Shown here one piece after another: positions 23,116 through 34,309 of a stretch of 64,000 bases of DNA (the stretch's first letter is position 1; each line of letters begins with the position of its first letter). Below the pieces are notes generated by a model, which saw nothing but the letters and a program-made list of their open reading frames with translations, did no database searches and was not told the origin of the DNA. This DNA is from Meta bourneti. Taxonomy: Eukaryota > Arthropoda > Arachnida > Araneae > Tetragnathidae. The stretch lies in the NCBI GenBank assembly GCA_933210815.1, contig OW119933.1:103413780-103477779 (forward strand). Reading direction: 5' to 3'. The translations under genes were made by a program, and so were the position numbers.

Positions 23116-23477
23116 ACCCAAACTAACGATATGTTCTCAGTGTGTATGTTGCAGTAACATCTTTGATATAATGTTTGCATCTCAGATGCCAATCCATTTT
23201 GAATTAGCAACAATCCACTAGACTTTATTCAGTTTAGTTGTCGATGTACTATCAGCATTCTGATGAATTTAATTGAAAGTCACTATTCACATAAATCGTA
23301 CGAGAAATTGCTTTTTTAGTGAATTAAAGAAACTTGCTGAAAAAAATATTTCCGGTTATGTACTTATTTGGTTTGTCACCGTTCAGCGATTTTGGCCGTT
23401 CATTTTATATTCATTCTAGAAGTGACATGCCCCTGCATTCGAGTACCATGGAAATTTACATCACAAGTTCCGCAGCA

Positions 23478-23543
23478 GTGGGATGGTTAAGTTTAAAGGA
23501 GCAAGGGCCATACCTAGCCAAGCTACGCCAACCATAAGGCATA
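23478..23543 (-). repeat. SINE-B 3' fragment
   Basis: Matches the reverse complement of the 3' part of the family seen at 25977 (GGGCCAT...GCTACGCCAACCA). It abuts the Tc1 element at 23550. Confidence 0.5.
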
Positions 23544-23549
23544 CAACTA

Positions 23550-25203
23550 CAGTGGCTCCCAAAAGTGTTCGTACACTTTAAAGATTTGTAGAAAAAGCGC
23601 TGTAGCCTGGAATTGAATTCGAATATAAAGTCCAATATTTTTTCATGTCATCTCCATGTGATTCTGAATAAAACCAAACATTCTTTAAAAAATATTGACT
23701 CATTTTCTTTTTATAAAAATGAAAATGCAAGGAGGAAGAGAAACAACACGTCACAAAAGTGATCGTACACCGAAACATTTTCGGATAAATTCATAAATAA
23801 AATGATCATCTATCGCTTTTTTTATTTTTGCATTGTGGTGACATTTAAAGAATCGTTTGGCTTTAATCTTTGCTTGCTTACTTCGTAATATTCTATTTAT
23901 TATTTAAAAATGGCTCGTAGTCGTAAGGAAACAGCGAACAGCATTCGAAAATTTATTCTGTTTTATCATAGTAGTGGTAAATCTGTTCGGAATATCGCTA
24001 AATTAGTAAATTTATCCCATTCTACGGTGCAGTATGTGATAAAACGCGCTTTAAAAAAGAAAATCGGATCGAAAACAAGGTAAGAAAAGGTCGTCCGACA
24101 AAGTTAATTTAACGTGATCAGAGATTTGTAGTTAGAAAATTTGCGAAAAATCCACGTTTGAGTGCTGTAAAAATTTCTACAGAATTTACCGAAAAATTTT
24201 CTACTTCAATTTCATCTGAAACTGTTCGACGAGTGATCAGATCATCTGGATTAAATGGGCGTTCTGCCCGAAGAAAATGTTTTGTAAGTGCGAAAAATAG
24301 AAAGCTTAGGCTTTCCATCTCAAAATCAATGATAAATAAGCCCGAAACGTATTGGAATCATGTCTTATTTACAGATGAAAGCAAATTTAACATGTTTGGT
24401 TCTGATGGGCGTATAATTCTATGGAGAAGAAAAAATGAGAAACTTAATCCCAAGAACTTAGTTGAAACAGTAAAGCATGGCGGTGGAGGTGTCCTTGTGT
24501 GGGGGTGCATGTCGGCATCAAGACTAGGTAATTTGGAATTTATTGATGGCATAATAAATCATGCTCTTTATTTAAATATTTTTAAAGACAATTTAAAATT
24601 AGCAGCCCAAAATTTGAGTATTGGAAACAACTGTTTTTTTTATCAAGATAACGATCCTAAGCACACGGCTCTCAACGTTCGCCTCTGGTGTCTATAATTG
24701 TCCAAAGTTCTGAAAACACCACCTCAGTCGCCGGATTTAAACCCAATAGAACACATTTGGAGAGAACTGGAGGTTAGAGTAAAGACACGACATCAAAACG
24801 AAAAGAGAACTAAAAACAGTAATGATTGAAGAATAGAGGAACATTGATGCAAAAATTACAAAAAACTAGGGAACTCTAGTCCCAGACGTTTAAAAGCTGT
24901 TGTGGATGCTATAGGATATCCTACTAAGTACTAATTTACCGAAATATTACAATATTTACTAATATGTAGAGATTTTTTTAAAGTGTACGAAGACTTTTGT
25001 GAGGTAACTTTTTCGTTACTTTTTGATTATTGATTTTCCAAAAAACGTTTTTCTATGTTTTTAAAATATTTTATGTAGTTTTGTTAAGAACAATTTATAG
25101 ATATTATTAAAAAATTCCCATTCTGAAATATTAATTTTTATTAATGGATAGAGCTGTATTTCATTGAAATTCGTAAGTGTACGAACACTTTTGGGAACCA
25201 CTG
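23550..25203 (+). mobile_element. Second Tc1-family transposon
   Basis: Inverted ends CAGTGGCTCCCAAAAGTGTT (left) and the matching CAGTGGTTCCCAAAAGTGTT (right, reverse complement), flanked by TA at 23548-23549 and 25204-25205. 1654 bp. A repeat of the motif AAGTGATCGTACAC about 23758 and CGAAGACTTTTG about 24987 suggests further subterminal transposase sites. Unrelated in end sequence to the Tc1 at 10278. Confidence 0.93.
23910..24934 (+). pseudogene. Tc1 transposase, frameshifted
   Basis: Starts MARSRKETANSIRKFILFYH with helix-turn-helix NLSHSTVQYVIKRALK. The catalytic part (24158-24697) has D in LFTDESKFNMF and D in YQDNDPKHTA; the third residue, E in LNPIEHIWREL, lies in another frame near 24748. 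It ends YPTKY* at 24932-24934. Frameshifts occur near 24080-24150, at 24690 and near 24800. The length and order are those of a DD34E Tc1 transposase; it is dead. Confidence 0.9.
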
Positions 25204-25387
25204 TATATGCAGTGAGATTACGCATTAAATATACTGACTGGTCTCAATTCTTCAGTCTTAATTAGAGAAGTCACTCTTAGTATCGTCAAAATGTTCAAAT
25301 TAAAAATGATCGCGAAACAAGACCCAGGGATCCACAAACACTCTGTGCTATATGAAAGCATGTAATAGAAAGTATTTTAGATAATGG

Positions 25388-25480
25388 TAAAATGGTAATT
25401 AATTAACGTCGACAAGAGCAACACAACAGGTTATTGACGATTGTCCGGGATCAATCCCGAAGAGAAAGATCCGAGGTTAG
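25388..25480 (-). repeat. SINE-A 3' fragment
   Basis: AATTAACGTCG...GAGCAACACAACAGG...GTCCGGGATCAATCCCGAAG matches the 3' third of the family in reverse. Confidence 0.75.
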
Positions 25481-25976
25481 TTATGATATTAGTGATGTAG
25501 AATCTCTTTAAGACATCAAAACATGGTGTTTCTAAGACGGTTCCTTATCCAATTCTTTTGATTTTGAATTTTTAGAGAACGTTATTCCCTATTGATACCT
25601 ATGATTTTGTCCTACTATAAATAGCGCTCGAAATAGGGTGGGGTGGTTCGGTTTTTTTTTCCTCTACTGTGCATGTCTTGATCATACATATTATTTTGTA
25701 TATCTTACAAATAGAGAATGGTGATTATTTATTCATTACTTAATTTCAAATTTGTAGGAACCAATATTAGACAAAGTTTAATCTGTTTAATGACTGAAAA
25801 ATATTCATGCCTTGTGAGTAACGATTGATTAGTTTATTCCTTCAATTACTGATTTAGTTTTAATCATGACTAAATATTATAATTGAAAGTCGGCCTCCAT
25901 TCAGCATTCTAAATCTAGTAAAAACAGTATGTACCTGTGTGAAGTTTCTCATCAAAATACCTACCTACCCACATTT
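25481..25976. other. Non-coding stretch, no recognised gene
   Basis: AT-rich with no repeat match inside the window. Confidence 0.5.
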
Positions 25977-26212
25977 TGTGGAGCCGTCGTGGCTCAGTGG
26001 GAATGTCCACTGCGCTAGCAACGGCGAGTTGTAGGTGGCGGAGGATCGATTCCTGTCAGGTTCGACTTCTCCCTGGGTGTATTTCTCTCTTCTGTGTCAG
26101 TAAAACTTTCCTTGTGTATAAACGTTCACTACTTGATAGCTTGGCGCAGCATGGCCAACTATTCCTTGCACCGTAAAAACCCAATTCAATCAACCAAGCA
26201 ACCCACATGTTG
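25977..26212 (+). repeat. SINE-B (second tRNA-derived family), full copy
   Basis: The head GAGCCGTCGTGGCTCAGTGG has a good polymerase III A box (TGGCTCAGTGG). GGATCGATTCCTGTCAGG serves as B box. The tail is AATCAACCAAGCAACC. The family differs in every part from SINE-A. Confidence 0.8.
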
Positions 26213-27873
26213 AAGAGAAAATTACAATAAACTGAAAAAGAAAATGACATGATGAAAGCATTCGTTGATTTAAATAAAGTGTAATCAAATTCAGGCAACA
26301 CAAAAAAGTCAAATTACAAAAAATAATCGATATGTTGTTTAAAATAGCTTGCTTTACATGAATGAAATCATTTCTTCAAACAATTTAAATTTGTTTTCAT
26401 AACTCATTTATCAAGCATATAATCGTATAATTTAAGAGATTTCGTTAGATTGGACATTGCTCCAAAGAAAAACATTTCTACCCGTCAAGATGACCCACCG
26501 CTGCTGTTTTCTCCCCTTGCAAATTGAGTGGGTAAAATCGCCGCAGTAATTTGGATACCTCCTTACCAGGAATTAAATTAACGTATTCATGGCTTAAACT
26601 TGTTGACCATTTGTTGTGACGAATTTATTTTTTAATCATGATTAACTTTAGTCGTGATAAAAAATTCAATCGAGTAAAATGATTGGCTCACCCCGAGGAA
26701 GGTGGAATTTTTTTTTTTTTTCAATTTTCCGGAAGGATTAATGACATTTGCCGCAGTAATTATGCGATCAGATAGATTGCCGATAGAACGGTCAGATAAC
26801 CCTCTTACTACAGAGCTCGCCAATCTCTTGTTAAGGTTTGTTGTTCATATTTATAGTACTCATTGGAAAAGAAACTAAAATAGTGGTGACTACTTTCCGC
26901 ACATTTTTGAGCATTCTTCAATTCATAGTGTGTTCAACTTTCAAACAATGGTGCTCTGTGTTTCTGTTTGCAGCGGAATTTGTGAATAGTTGGGCAGTAA
27001 TTTTTAATTCTGTCTGCTTAAGACCAAGAGAACCCTGAATGAAGGAAACTGATTTTTTGATGAGGATTGGAACTTACAATATATCTTGTGTTTGCTAAAG
27101 ATAAGTTAATTTGCTTGCATTTTAGTACTGTTATATCAATATGAAAATAATTCCATGCTCACATTAGCATTATAATTCATCACTCATAAGAAGCACAAAC
27201 ATTTTAAGTTAGCATATAATTATCTTTAAGATTAACAAATAGTTTTAATTTTTAGTATACAGTAGTTTGAGTTTTACAAAATAATGTGCATTTTAAGTAT
27301 AGTTTCTTGTATGTGTCCTTATTTGTTTGCAGCTAAATTGCATTCAACATCAAAGGTTCCCCATCCCCGACTTAACTCCAATTTTCGATGAATACAGATG
27401 TCGCTAGTGCAGTTAGCAAATTCTGGACCCAGCATGGGTGTTGATTTAAAGAATCGAATGATTTCCTTTTGACATGATAAGCTGATAATTTAAACTTGAT
27501 AGTTTAACTAACCACTTTGCTGTTATCATTTTTTTCCTACTGATATCATTAAAATATGTGATAAACTGCAAAATGTTTTGACAAAGCACACTGTTTTCAA
27601 TTTTTTTTAAAACATCATAATGTTTTTTCATAAATGTATATAGACAAATAAAGTAATTATATACAAATTCCTTGAACTAAAATATGTTTTAACCAAGGGA
27701 TTTTACGGATAATACTTTGCGCCTAGGAAAGAAAATTTCAAACACATATTGAAATTTACGTGTACATTTAAGTAAATATGCTTAGATCATTACATCATTA
27801 ATAAGAATTTTTTTCTTAAAATAACGAATACAAAATAGATGTAAAATTGTCTTACACTCCTAACAACAACTGA
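26213..27873. other. Long non-coding stretch, no recognised gene
   Basis: Only short open frames. The phrase TGCCGCAGTAATT-like recurs at about 26541 and 26749, which may mark a small duplicated element. Confidence 0.5.
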
Positions 27874-28026
27874 ACAGCGGTAGCCCAGTTGGGAGAGCAA
27901 CGAGCGACCGAAGGATTGCGAATACGAATCCTACCAAAGACCGTCGCGTACAAGGGGGTTGGTACACGTTAAATCTGTCGTTGCCTCAGATGTCCTCACG
28001 TTAGCATGGTGTTGAAATTTGGAGAA
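27874..28026 (+). repeat. SINE-A 5' part, cut by assembly gap
   Basis: GCGGTAGCCCAGTTGGGAGAG head, B-box region, GTTAAATCTGTC and CCTCACGTTAGCATGGTGT follow in order, then the N run begins. Confidence 0.85.
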
Positions 28027-28226
28027 NNNNNNNNNNNNNNNNNNNNNNNNNNNNNNNNNNNNNNNNNNNNNNNNNNNNNNNNNNNNNNNNNNNNNNNNNN
28101 NNNNNNNNNNNNNNNNNNNNNNNNNNNNNNNNNNNNNNNNNNNNNNNNNNNNNNNNNNNNNNNNNNNNNNNNNNNNNNNNNNNNNNNNNNNNNNNNNNNN
28201 NNNNNNNNNNNNNNNNNNNNNNNNNN
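28027..28226. other. Assembly gap (200 N)
   Basis: Exactly 200 N, most likely a fixed-size placeholder. Open frames spanning it are artefacts. Confidence 0.99.
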
Positions 28227-28370
28227 AAAGTTTAGTTACAAATTGCGCCGATAGATGGCACTGCATATCGCAAACGAAAGAGCTGGAGGAGGCTATTTTT
28301 CAAGCTTGTATGTCGATTTCCGGTGACACACTACGGAGTCACTGGCAATTTCATTCTTCGTTTGAGACAT
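28227..28370 (+). pseudogene. Possible transposase C-terminal fragment
   Basis: ELEEAIFQACMSISGDTLR followed, in a shifted frame, by VTGNFILRLRH resembles the closing helix of Tc1/mariner-like transposases. Too short and frameshifted to be sure. It begins at the gap and ends where the 1.4-kb repeat starts. Confidence 0.3.
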
Positions 28371-29805
28371 AGGGCACATAATCCATAGGTATATGCACCT
28401 GAAAATACGAAAACATCAGACTTGACTTTTTCCATCTAGAATAAGAATGTTTTAATAATTTGTCCTCATTATAAAATTGAAATGTACCATTCCATTATTC
28501 ATTCAAATTCTCTTGCATTTTTCGACCATGATCTGAATCAATGATTACTTTCACAGCCAGTTTTTCATAAAATACTCTCAACTGCTCAGGATTTGATTTT
28601 TTCTTGTTTTGTTATAGAACACATGATCTTGCAAAACAGGTATCAAAGCAGTCAAATGTCTAGCTTCTCAGGCAGAAGGGACCCATTGCAGTTTGTAAAC
28701 CTCTGAGCCAGGTCAGATTTTGGGAAGAATTTAAGCAGTTCGAATACTACGAAATAGTAGATGCATAAAAAATGAGGAAAAGGCTCGAGATTGCCTTTTA
28801 AATAGGAGCATCAAGTCCTAGGGCTCCCTCAAGCATAAAGGAAAAATTTAAGTAATATACAGATGATATTGTCATCACCGAGTCAAAACAACAGATCTGT
28901 AATTTTATATTCTCATCCAAATGCTTTTTCTAGACTTATTTGCTGTTTTATACTATGCTAAAGGCACAAGTTCTAATTCGTAGCCATAACACCAAAAAAT
29001 GCCTCAATTTCACCATAACATTATTTTTCCTTCAGCATAGAATCTTTAAACATGTTTAACTCCAAAACAATGATTTTGCAGATTTGTCATGGTGCCAATG
29101 ATATGGGTATCCGCTACTTTCCTCATTTGGTTTCTGGCCGGTATATGAGGAGATGGGTGCCAAGTTCTAAGGCCCCAAACATAAGGATGGTGGTAGTTGA
29201 ATTTTTGTCGCACTAGAGAAGCACAATGAACTATTGGCAACGGTCTGGATCAGTCCCGAAGAAAAAATCCCATGTAATGGTAATATCGCACTGAGCAACA
29301 CAATGGGCGATTGGCGAATGTCCGGGATCAATCACGAAGGGAAAGGATATCTGAGGACAGCACCTTGTAATTTTGAACTATGGTCAGATGACATGTTCAA
29401 CACCTGAGTTGGCTCCCCACTCTCCAAACTTCCACACTATGCCAACGTGAGGACATTTGGGGCCATGGCAGATTTAACGTGCACCTGCCCCATGTACATG
29501 ATGGTCTTTGGTTGGACCAAATTTCGAACTCGCAACTCTCCGAATGCTAATCCGCTACTCTTCCAACCTGACTACCGCAGCCCTGAACAACACCTCATAA
29601 TTTTGAACCACTGTTAGATGCAGTGGTCAACACCTGAATGTGGAGACATTTGAAGCTATGACAGATTCAACATGCACCAGCCTCCACATATACAACAGTC
29701 TTCCTTTGGACTAAGATAAGGGATACAAACATAAGGGGGATAAATATTATAAGTATAGAGACAACATTGGTAATGATCTATATGAACAAAATAAATTCTG
29801 AAAAC
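28371..29805. repeat. 1.4-kb dispersed repeat, copy 1
   Basis: Collinear with 62236-64000 at high identity, starting at GGGCAC[A/T]TAATCCATAGG in both. It includes the nested SINE-A pair. No protein-coding content was recognised. The second copy has a 312-bp SINE at the position corresponding to about 28515-28526, which is uninterrupted here. Confidence 0.9.
29178..29712 (-). repeat. SINE-A interrupted by another SINE-A
   Basis: The outer copy is in two pieces (29178-29273 and about 29583-29712). Between them is a complete inner copy (about 29274-29582) ending in CAACCTGACTACCGCAGCCC. The same arrangement is in the other copy of the repeat at 63365-63895, so the nesting predates the duplication. 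Confidence 0.8.
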
Positions 29806-30202
29806 ATCTGAAGCAACTGGCCACGACAAATAATTTCCCCAAATTAATGCTGCTGTCTTCAAAACATTGCAGATTTTTTATTACAAATCAGTTTGATAAG
29901 CAATGTAAGACAGAGGAAAATTGTTGGACGATCAACGAGTTTAATGTAATTTCTATATTGTAGAGTGGAGGTCTAGGGTTGTATATTGCTGTATTGGTCT
30001 AGGATGTATATTGATGGTTTAGAATTTTTACGCTTTAGTTTATTGACAGTAATATGAATCGATAAATGGATGTAGATCTTATATACAAGGGGACAACAAA
30101 AAAGCACCCCTTCTTGGTCTTGTGACTATATGGAATATCACGTGAAATATGGTTTAAAGGCATACAATATCCCCACCTACCTTTTACAGAAGATGTTGAA
30201 AA
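29806..30202. other. Non-coding stretch
   Basis: Whether the 1.4-kb repeat continues here cannot be judged, because its second copy leaves the window at 64000. Confidence 0.4.
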
Positions 30203-30560
30203 TTATTTCAAATACCTCTGCTCGTCTCGTTGCAGCGTATTTTGGGACTCTCGTTGCAACTCACTGACAACAATGTTCCGTATAACAACCGGGATGTATT
30301 CTTTCAGTTCGTCTATTGTCTTGGGATTATTGGCATACATTCCTTTCTGAATTTCCCTACAGGTAAAAATCACATCAACAGGTCTAAAAAATAGGCCACA
30401 GCCTTTTGCTCAGTCCTTCAGTGAAGTCCTCATGGATTTGAGTTAGGCATTCATCATATGTGTGGCAAGTCACTCCGTCCTGTTAGAAGTAGTATTCTAG
30501 TTCCTTAGACGTGAGCTGTGCATAGAAAGATTTGCATTGGCTGCTTTGTCATGACCTACC
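30203..30560 (-). pseudogene. Tc1/mariner-like transposase C-terminal relic
   Basis: Minus-strand reading gives QDGVTCHTYDECL (second catalytic Asp region, about 30488-30450), KRLWP, REIQKGMYANNPKTIDELKE (30365-30307) and ELQRESQNTLQRDEQRYLK to a stop at 30203. The series QDGATCHT / LWGY-K-VYANNP / terminal RC-rich helix is typical of an insect-type DDE_3 transposase. The proline-rich DLTPxDFFLWG segment is scrambled by a deletion. Non-functional. Confidence 0.65.
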
Positions 30561-30696
30561 CTGTGTTATATAGATATTTTAGAAATGAATCTAAAAAAAA
30601 TTTGTGGAAGAAAATGTTGATAATACAGAATTGAAGGACAGATTCTTGTAGAAAGAAGACAATGCGAAAATTAGAATTTTGATTACAAAAGCCTCA

Positions 30697-30873
30697 AAAG
30701 CCCGCTGTGCTAATGACCTGCAAGTTTTACGTAGCACAGGTTTGATTCCTCTTCTGTGTCAGTCATACTGTCCTTTTGTGTGTATATCCTTTATTTGATG
30801 TTGTCTCTCTTAGGTTTGCACAGCTTTGCCAAATATTACCCTTGCCCCATAAAACCCCAATCAACCAACCAAT
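30697..30873 (+). repeat. SINE-B, diverged copy
   Basis: Shares CTTCTGTGTCAGT, TTGTGTGTATA, GCACAGCTTTGCCAA and the tail CAATCAACCAACCAA with the copy at 25977. The tRNA head is badly degraded. Confidence 0.7.
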
Positions 30874-31273
30874 GAGAACCTCTTATAATTGAATTCCTAA
30901 CATACGAGTAATATATCAGAATTAGAAATGTACAAGTTTTTCAATTTTCTTTAAGCAGGGTTTGATTTGCTCAGTGTGTCAGCATCAGTGGTCAATTTAT
31001 GTATCATAGCCCATTAAATTGTTTTATATTTAGGCTGAAAAAGGATTGTGTTTGTATAGTTGATGTCGTTTTATTGTTTATTAAATCTCCAAATTTTGCA
31101 GATGAGATTTTATTTTGGTATGTGTGCATATGTTCAATTCAGGATTTTTTTATATATGTATCTATTTTACTTATAAGCTTTATGTTCAAGGCTCTGAAGA
31201 TTTCATACAATTAATCTATTTTGTTTCTTTTCCTATCTTGTGAAACCCCTAAAAGAAATAAAAAGCACCCAAT

Positions 31274-31375
31274 ATGAGTAAAATAATAATTGAATCGAGA
31301 TTAGCTCATGAATTATGTGCTATTATCACAGGTATAGACAGTCCTACTACTGTGGCAATGAATGTTTTCATAAGT
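31274..31375 (+). pseudogene. Decayed tandem copy of the enolase-phosphatase-like exon
   Basis: The flanks and the open segment align with 31660-31752 about 386 bp downstream (AATAAAAAG...ATG, then a shared downstream stretch TTTCAA.AACTTTAT and CATTTTCCTTA.AATTTAGAACAG). The encoded MSKIIIESRLAHELCAIITG corresponds to the real exon, but the nucleophile Asp of LDIEGT is replaced, and the splice donor GTAAGT reads ATAAGT. It is therefore a dead duplicate. Confidence 0.6.
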
Positions 31376-31659
31376 TTATTGATTCAATTGCGAATTTTAA
31401 TTGTTTCTTTGAATCCATAGATTTCAAGAACTTTATTATATTATATACAGAACATTTTTTGATTACTCATTTTCCTTACAATTTAGAACAGAAATATCCA
31501 ACTGTGACCTTCATACGAATGCAAAATATATATTCTAGCATTTCTTTTATGTGTAAGCCTATTGAACGTAATGTAATCTCAACTTTCAAGGCTAATGCTT
31601 TATAAATCTAAAATTAATTTGTTTTCTTCCCTATCTTTAAATAAAAAGAACCAAAACAA

Positions 31660-31752
31660 ATGGATTTAGAGTCACTAAAGAAATTAGTGCATGAATCACA
31701 TGCTGTTGTCTTAGACATAGAAGGAACTATTACAGCATTGGATTTTGTCAGA
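31660..31752 (+). CDS. Exon 1 of an enolase-phosphatase E1-like gene
   Basis: Thirty-one codons beginning at an ATG in good context (AACAAATGG) encode MDLESLKKLVHESHAVVLDI and go on EGTITALDFVR. The DIEGT signature holds the catalytic Asp of the HAD-superfamily enolase-phosphatase (ENOPH1/MASA) of the methionine salvage pathway, which dehydrates and dephosphorylates the dioxopentyl-phosphate intermediate in the cytosol. The exon closes at AGA with an ideal donor GTAAGT (31753-31758), phase 0, just before the place where the family goes on with D-LFPY. No second exon was found downstream within the window. Oddities: relatives read GTTTPI where this has GTITAL, so a decaying copy cannot be excluded. 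Confidence 0.6.
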
Positions 31753-31965
31753 GTAAGTTTATTAATTACTTTTTAATCCATAGATTTCAATAACTTTATA
31801 CTACATTCACCTACAATATTTTGATTCTACACATTTTCCTTATAATTTAGAACAGTGATCTCCAAAGTATGACATGCTGACAATGGGAAAATATTTATAA
31901 AAAGTGAATATAACAATTTTAATGATAATCCACATAGTACTTTCAATGAGTGTCCAATTATGCCT

Positions 31966-32036
31966 TCTACGGATTAATTGGCGTTGTGTTGCTCTAGGTT
32001 GACGTTAATTAAAACTACCTGTACCTACCTACCGGA
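31966..32036 (+). repeat. SINE-A 3' fragment
   Basis: GTTGTGTTGCTC...TTGACGTTAATTAAAACTACC...CTACCTACC matches the family tail. Confidence 0.75.
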
Positions 32037-32343
32037 TTAATTGGAAAAATCTCGTAGTTTTTTAGTTATATTGTTTACATCCGTTTATTTGCTTGTTGTT
32101 TACATTCGCAATATACAAATTTGTGTCACGTATGTTTGGCACCATTCACATGAGACGTTTTCTAACGTCAAAACAAAACGCGGGTAGCCAAAGTACTACA
32201 TAGAGTTCTAGTGGAGTACACATGCAGAAATCGTGAGAATCCACGCGCTAGATGGCTTCGGCGTTTCAACAATCTCCGGTCGTTCTAGCGATTAGAAGGC
32301 GTTTGGAGAAACATGGGAATGACCTGCACCGTACACATGACAC

Positions 32344-32874
32344 CAGCGGCGGCTCGTGGTTGGAAAAATAGGGATGAGTCTCCCCGGAATCACCCCCCCC
32401 CCCGAAATTAATATCCTGGCTATGTCAGTGATATGAAAAGATAGCAGTTCCGAAAATTAGTCAATGAGGATTTACCTATTTTCTTTAAATTAAATCAATT
32501 CTATCCTTTAATGCTGCAAATCTGTCTGATATGTCATCGCAAAAGGACTGTTTCTTTATAAGCGTCCCTAATACGTCTTTTGGAATAGAAATATTTGACA
32601 AAAAAGAAAGTCTCTCTTGCGGAATAGTATTTCTTGAGTAAATTTTTATTTTTTAAGACAATTAAAACACCTTTCCACTGATACACTTGTAGATGGAATT
32701 GTTAAGACGAGAGAAAACAAATTATAAGCTTCTGTGAAAATTTCTTTATCATCATAAAGCATTCGAATAAGTTCTTGCGTGTGATATATTCTTGAATTTT
32801 CCATTGGCATATATAAGACAGTTCATTTTTAAGGAAGTGGTACTTCCCTTCCTTCCCCTGAAAAGCCACCACTG
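32344..32874 (-). mobile_element. hAT deletion derivative with perfect target duplication
   Basis: Ends CAGCGGCGGCT (left) and CAGTGGTGGCT (right, reverse complement). CATGACAC is repeated exactly at 32336-32343 and 32875-32882, the 8-bp duplication expected of hAT. 531 bp. The interior retains the C-terminus of its transposase on the minus strand and a poly-C run at 32391-32402. Confidence 0.93.
32485..32815 (-). pseudogene. hAT transposase C-terminal dimerisation region
   Basis: Minus strand: MPMENSRIYHTQELIRMLYD, EAYNLFSLVLTIPSTSVSVE, RCFNCLKK, then after one frameshift IKIYSRNTIPQERLSFLSNI and on to a TAA at 32485. LTIPSTSVSVERCF and the RNT..ERLS segment are the conserved hAT dimerisation signature. 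The catalytic core is gone, so the element could move only with a helper. Confidence 0.9.
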
Positions 32875-32882
32875 CATGACAC

Positions 32883-34309
32883 GCATTTTGACGCCCCATT
32901 AGAGCTTTTTGATTCCCCTATTCCAAGTTTCTATCTTCACGCTCGTTAAAGATAGAGTGAAAATTTCAACTGATTTGAAATCTGCGGAAAATACCTAAAA
33001 TCTGATTTTCTATAAATAAATAATTTCTCGACTGTAACTTTAATATTTTCGCGATACGCATTTGACGAATATATTCATTACGAACACAAAAGGGAGTATT
33101 CATCTCGTTTTTATAGAAAAGATGTAACTTGATTGGAGTATTTTGTCTTAATCCACTGCTTTAAATTTATGGCCATTAAAACTAGGATGAGAAAACTTAA
33201 TTGTATTTGATTTATTGAAGAAATTTACCCTGCTTTCACACAAAACTTGTAAAAATGTGAGTTTACAACTAAAGAGGATAGTAGGTAATTTTATTTCTGA
33301 GAATAACGTATACCGGCAACTCTCCGTTCTAGTTTTCATGTGCGGCAAACGTCTTTCAAATAAAGCTAAAATTAAATATTCAATTTAAAAGCTAAACTTT
33401 AAAGTTATTTTTTTATTTGTCCTCAACGTGAAATGCGTAAGATAAGTTTCAATTTTCATTCACTTTTCATATCCTCGTGTTACATTTAACTCTATATCCC
33501 ATTTGAAAATGAACTTCTGATTTACTGAACTTAATTTACTATGAGCTTATTTTTTTATAGAATGTATATTTTAATCTTGGAGTTAATGTTATTTAAATTT
33601 TAATCGAAATCTTTATATTATGTGTACGCGTAGACGCAAATTCTATTAGCAATCTCCTGGTTTTCAATCTGTTTTTTGGTTTTTCTTTGAGATTTTTTAG
33701 TTCTAACATAATTTTCACGTTTCATCGTGGATTTTAATCAAATTTTAGTTGAAATATTTTCCCAGTCGTTATTCCGTTTATGATGCAAAACACCTGAAAG
33801 AGGGTAGGTTGGAGGGTTAGGTTTCGTTTCGGATAATCGGAACTCAGGGAAAATTGTGTTTTAAAATTAAAAAACTAATTACTGTTATGAAAGTGTTATT
33901 TGTGCTGATACATTAAAATGTTTAGAAATAGGGTTAAAAAATAAAGATTTATTTGAACGAAAATTAAGTAAAAATTAACTATAGATCGTAGGAAACAAGA
34001 TTAAACCTTCAAAAATAACATTAAAAAGAAAGGTTATCACCAGTGCCGGATTTTATTTGCTGGCATCTTTTGATAGTACTTCGTAGACAATGCCATATAA
34101 ACAGAAATTCCGTTTCCAATTTCCTGGTTCTAGAAATGTAGTTTTTTGGGGGATATATTTTTATTTTACGCTGTCAATTTTAAAATTTTAAGGAGATTGT
34201 TTGGTCATTTTCCAGTTAGGTTCGCGTTTTAATTAAAATTTAATTTAAAGAAGCAAGTTACGATTAAAGAAATTTTAGGGAAACAGGAAAGTTTAGATAG
34301 ATGGAAACA
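32883..34309. other. AT-rich stretch, no recognised gene
   Basis: No coding or repeat signal recognised. Confidence 0.5.

Noticed and set aside
27931..28372. Open frames spanning the N run
   Set aside because: They exist only because N codons are not stops; the gap is unsequenced.
28850..28900. Plus-strand YTDDIVITESK-like reading resembling an RT active site
   Set aside because: Only a few residues, in the middle of a repeat with no other RT motif on either side; the second copy changes the residues. Chance match is likely.
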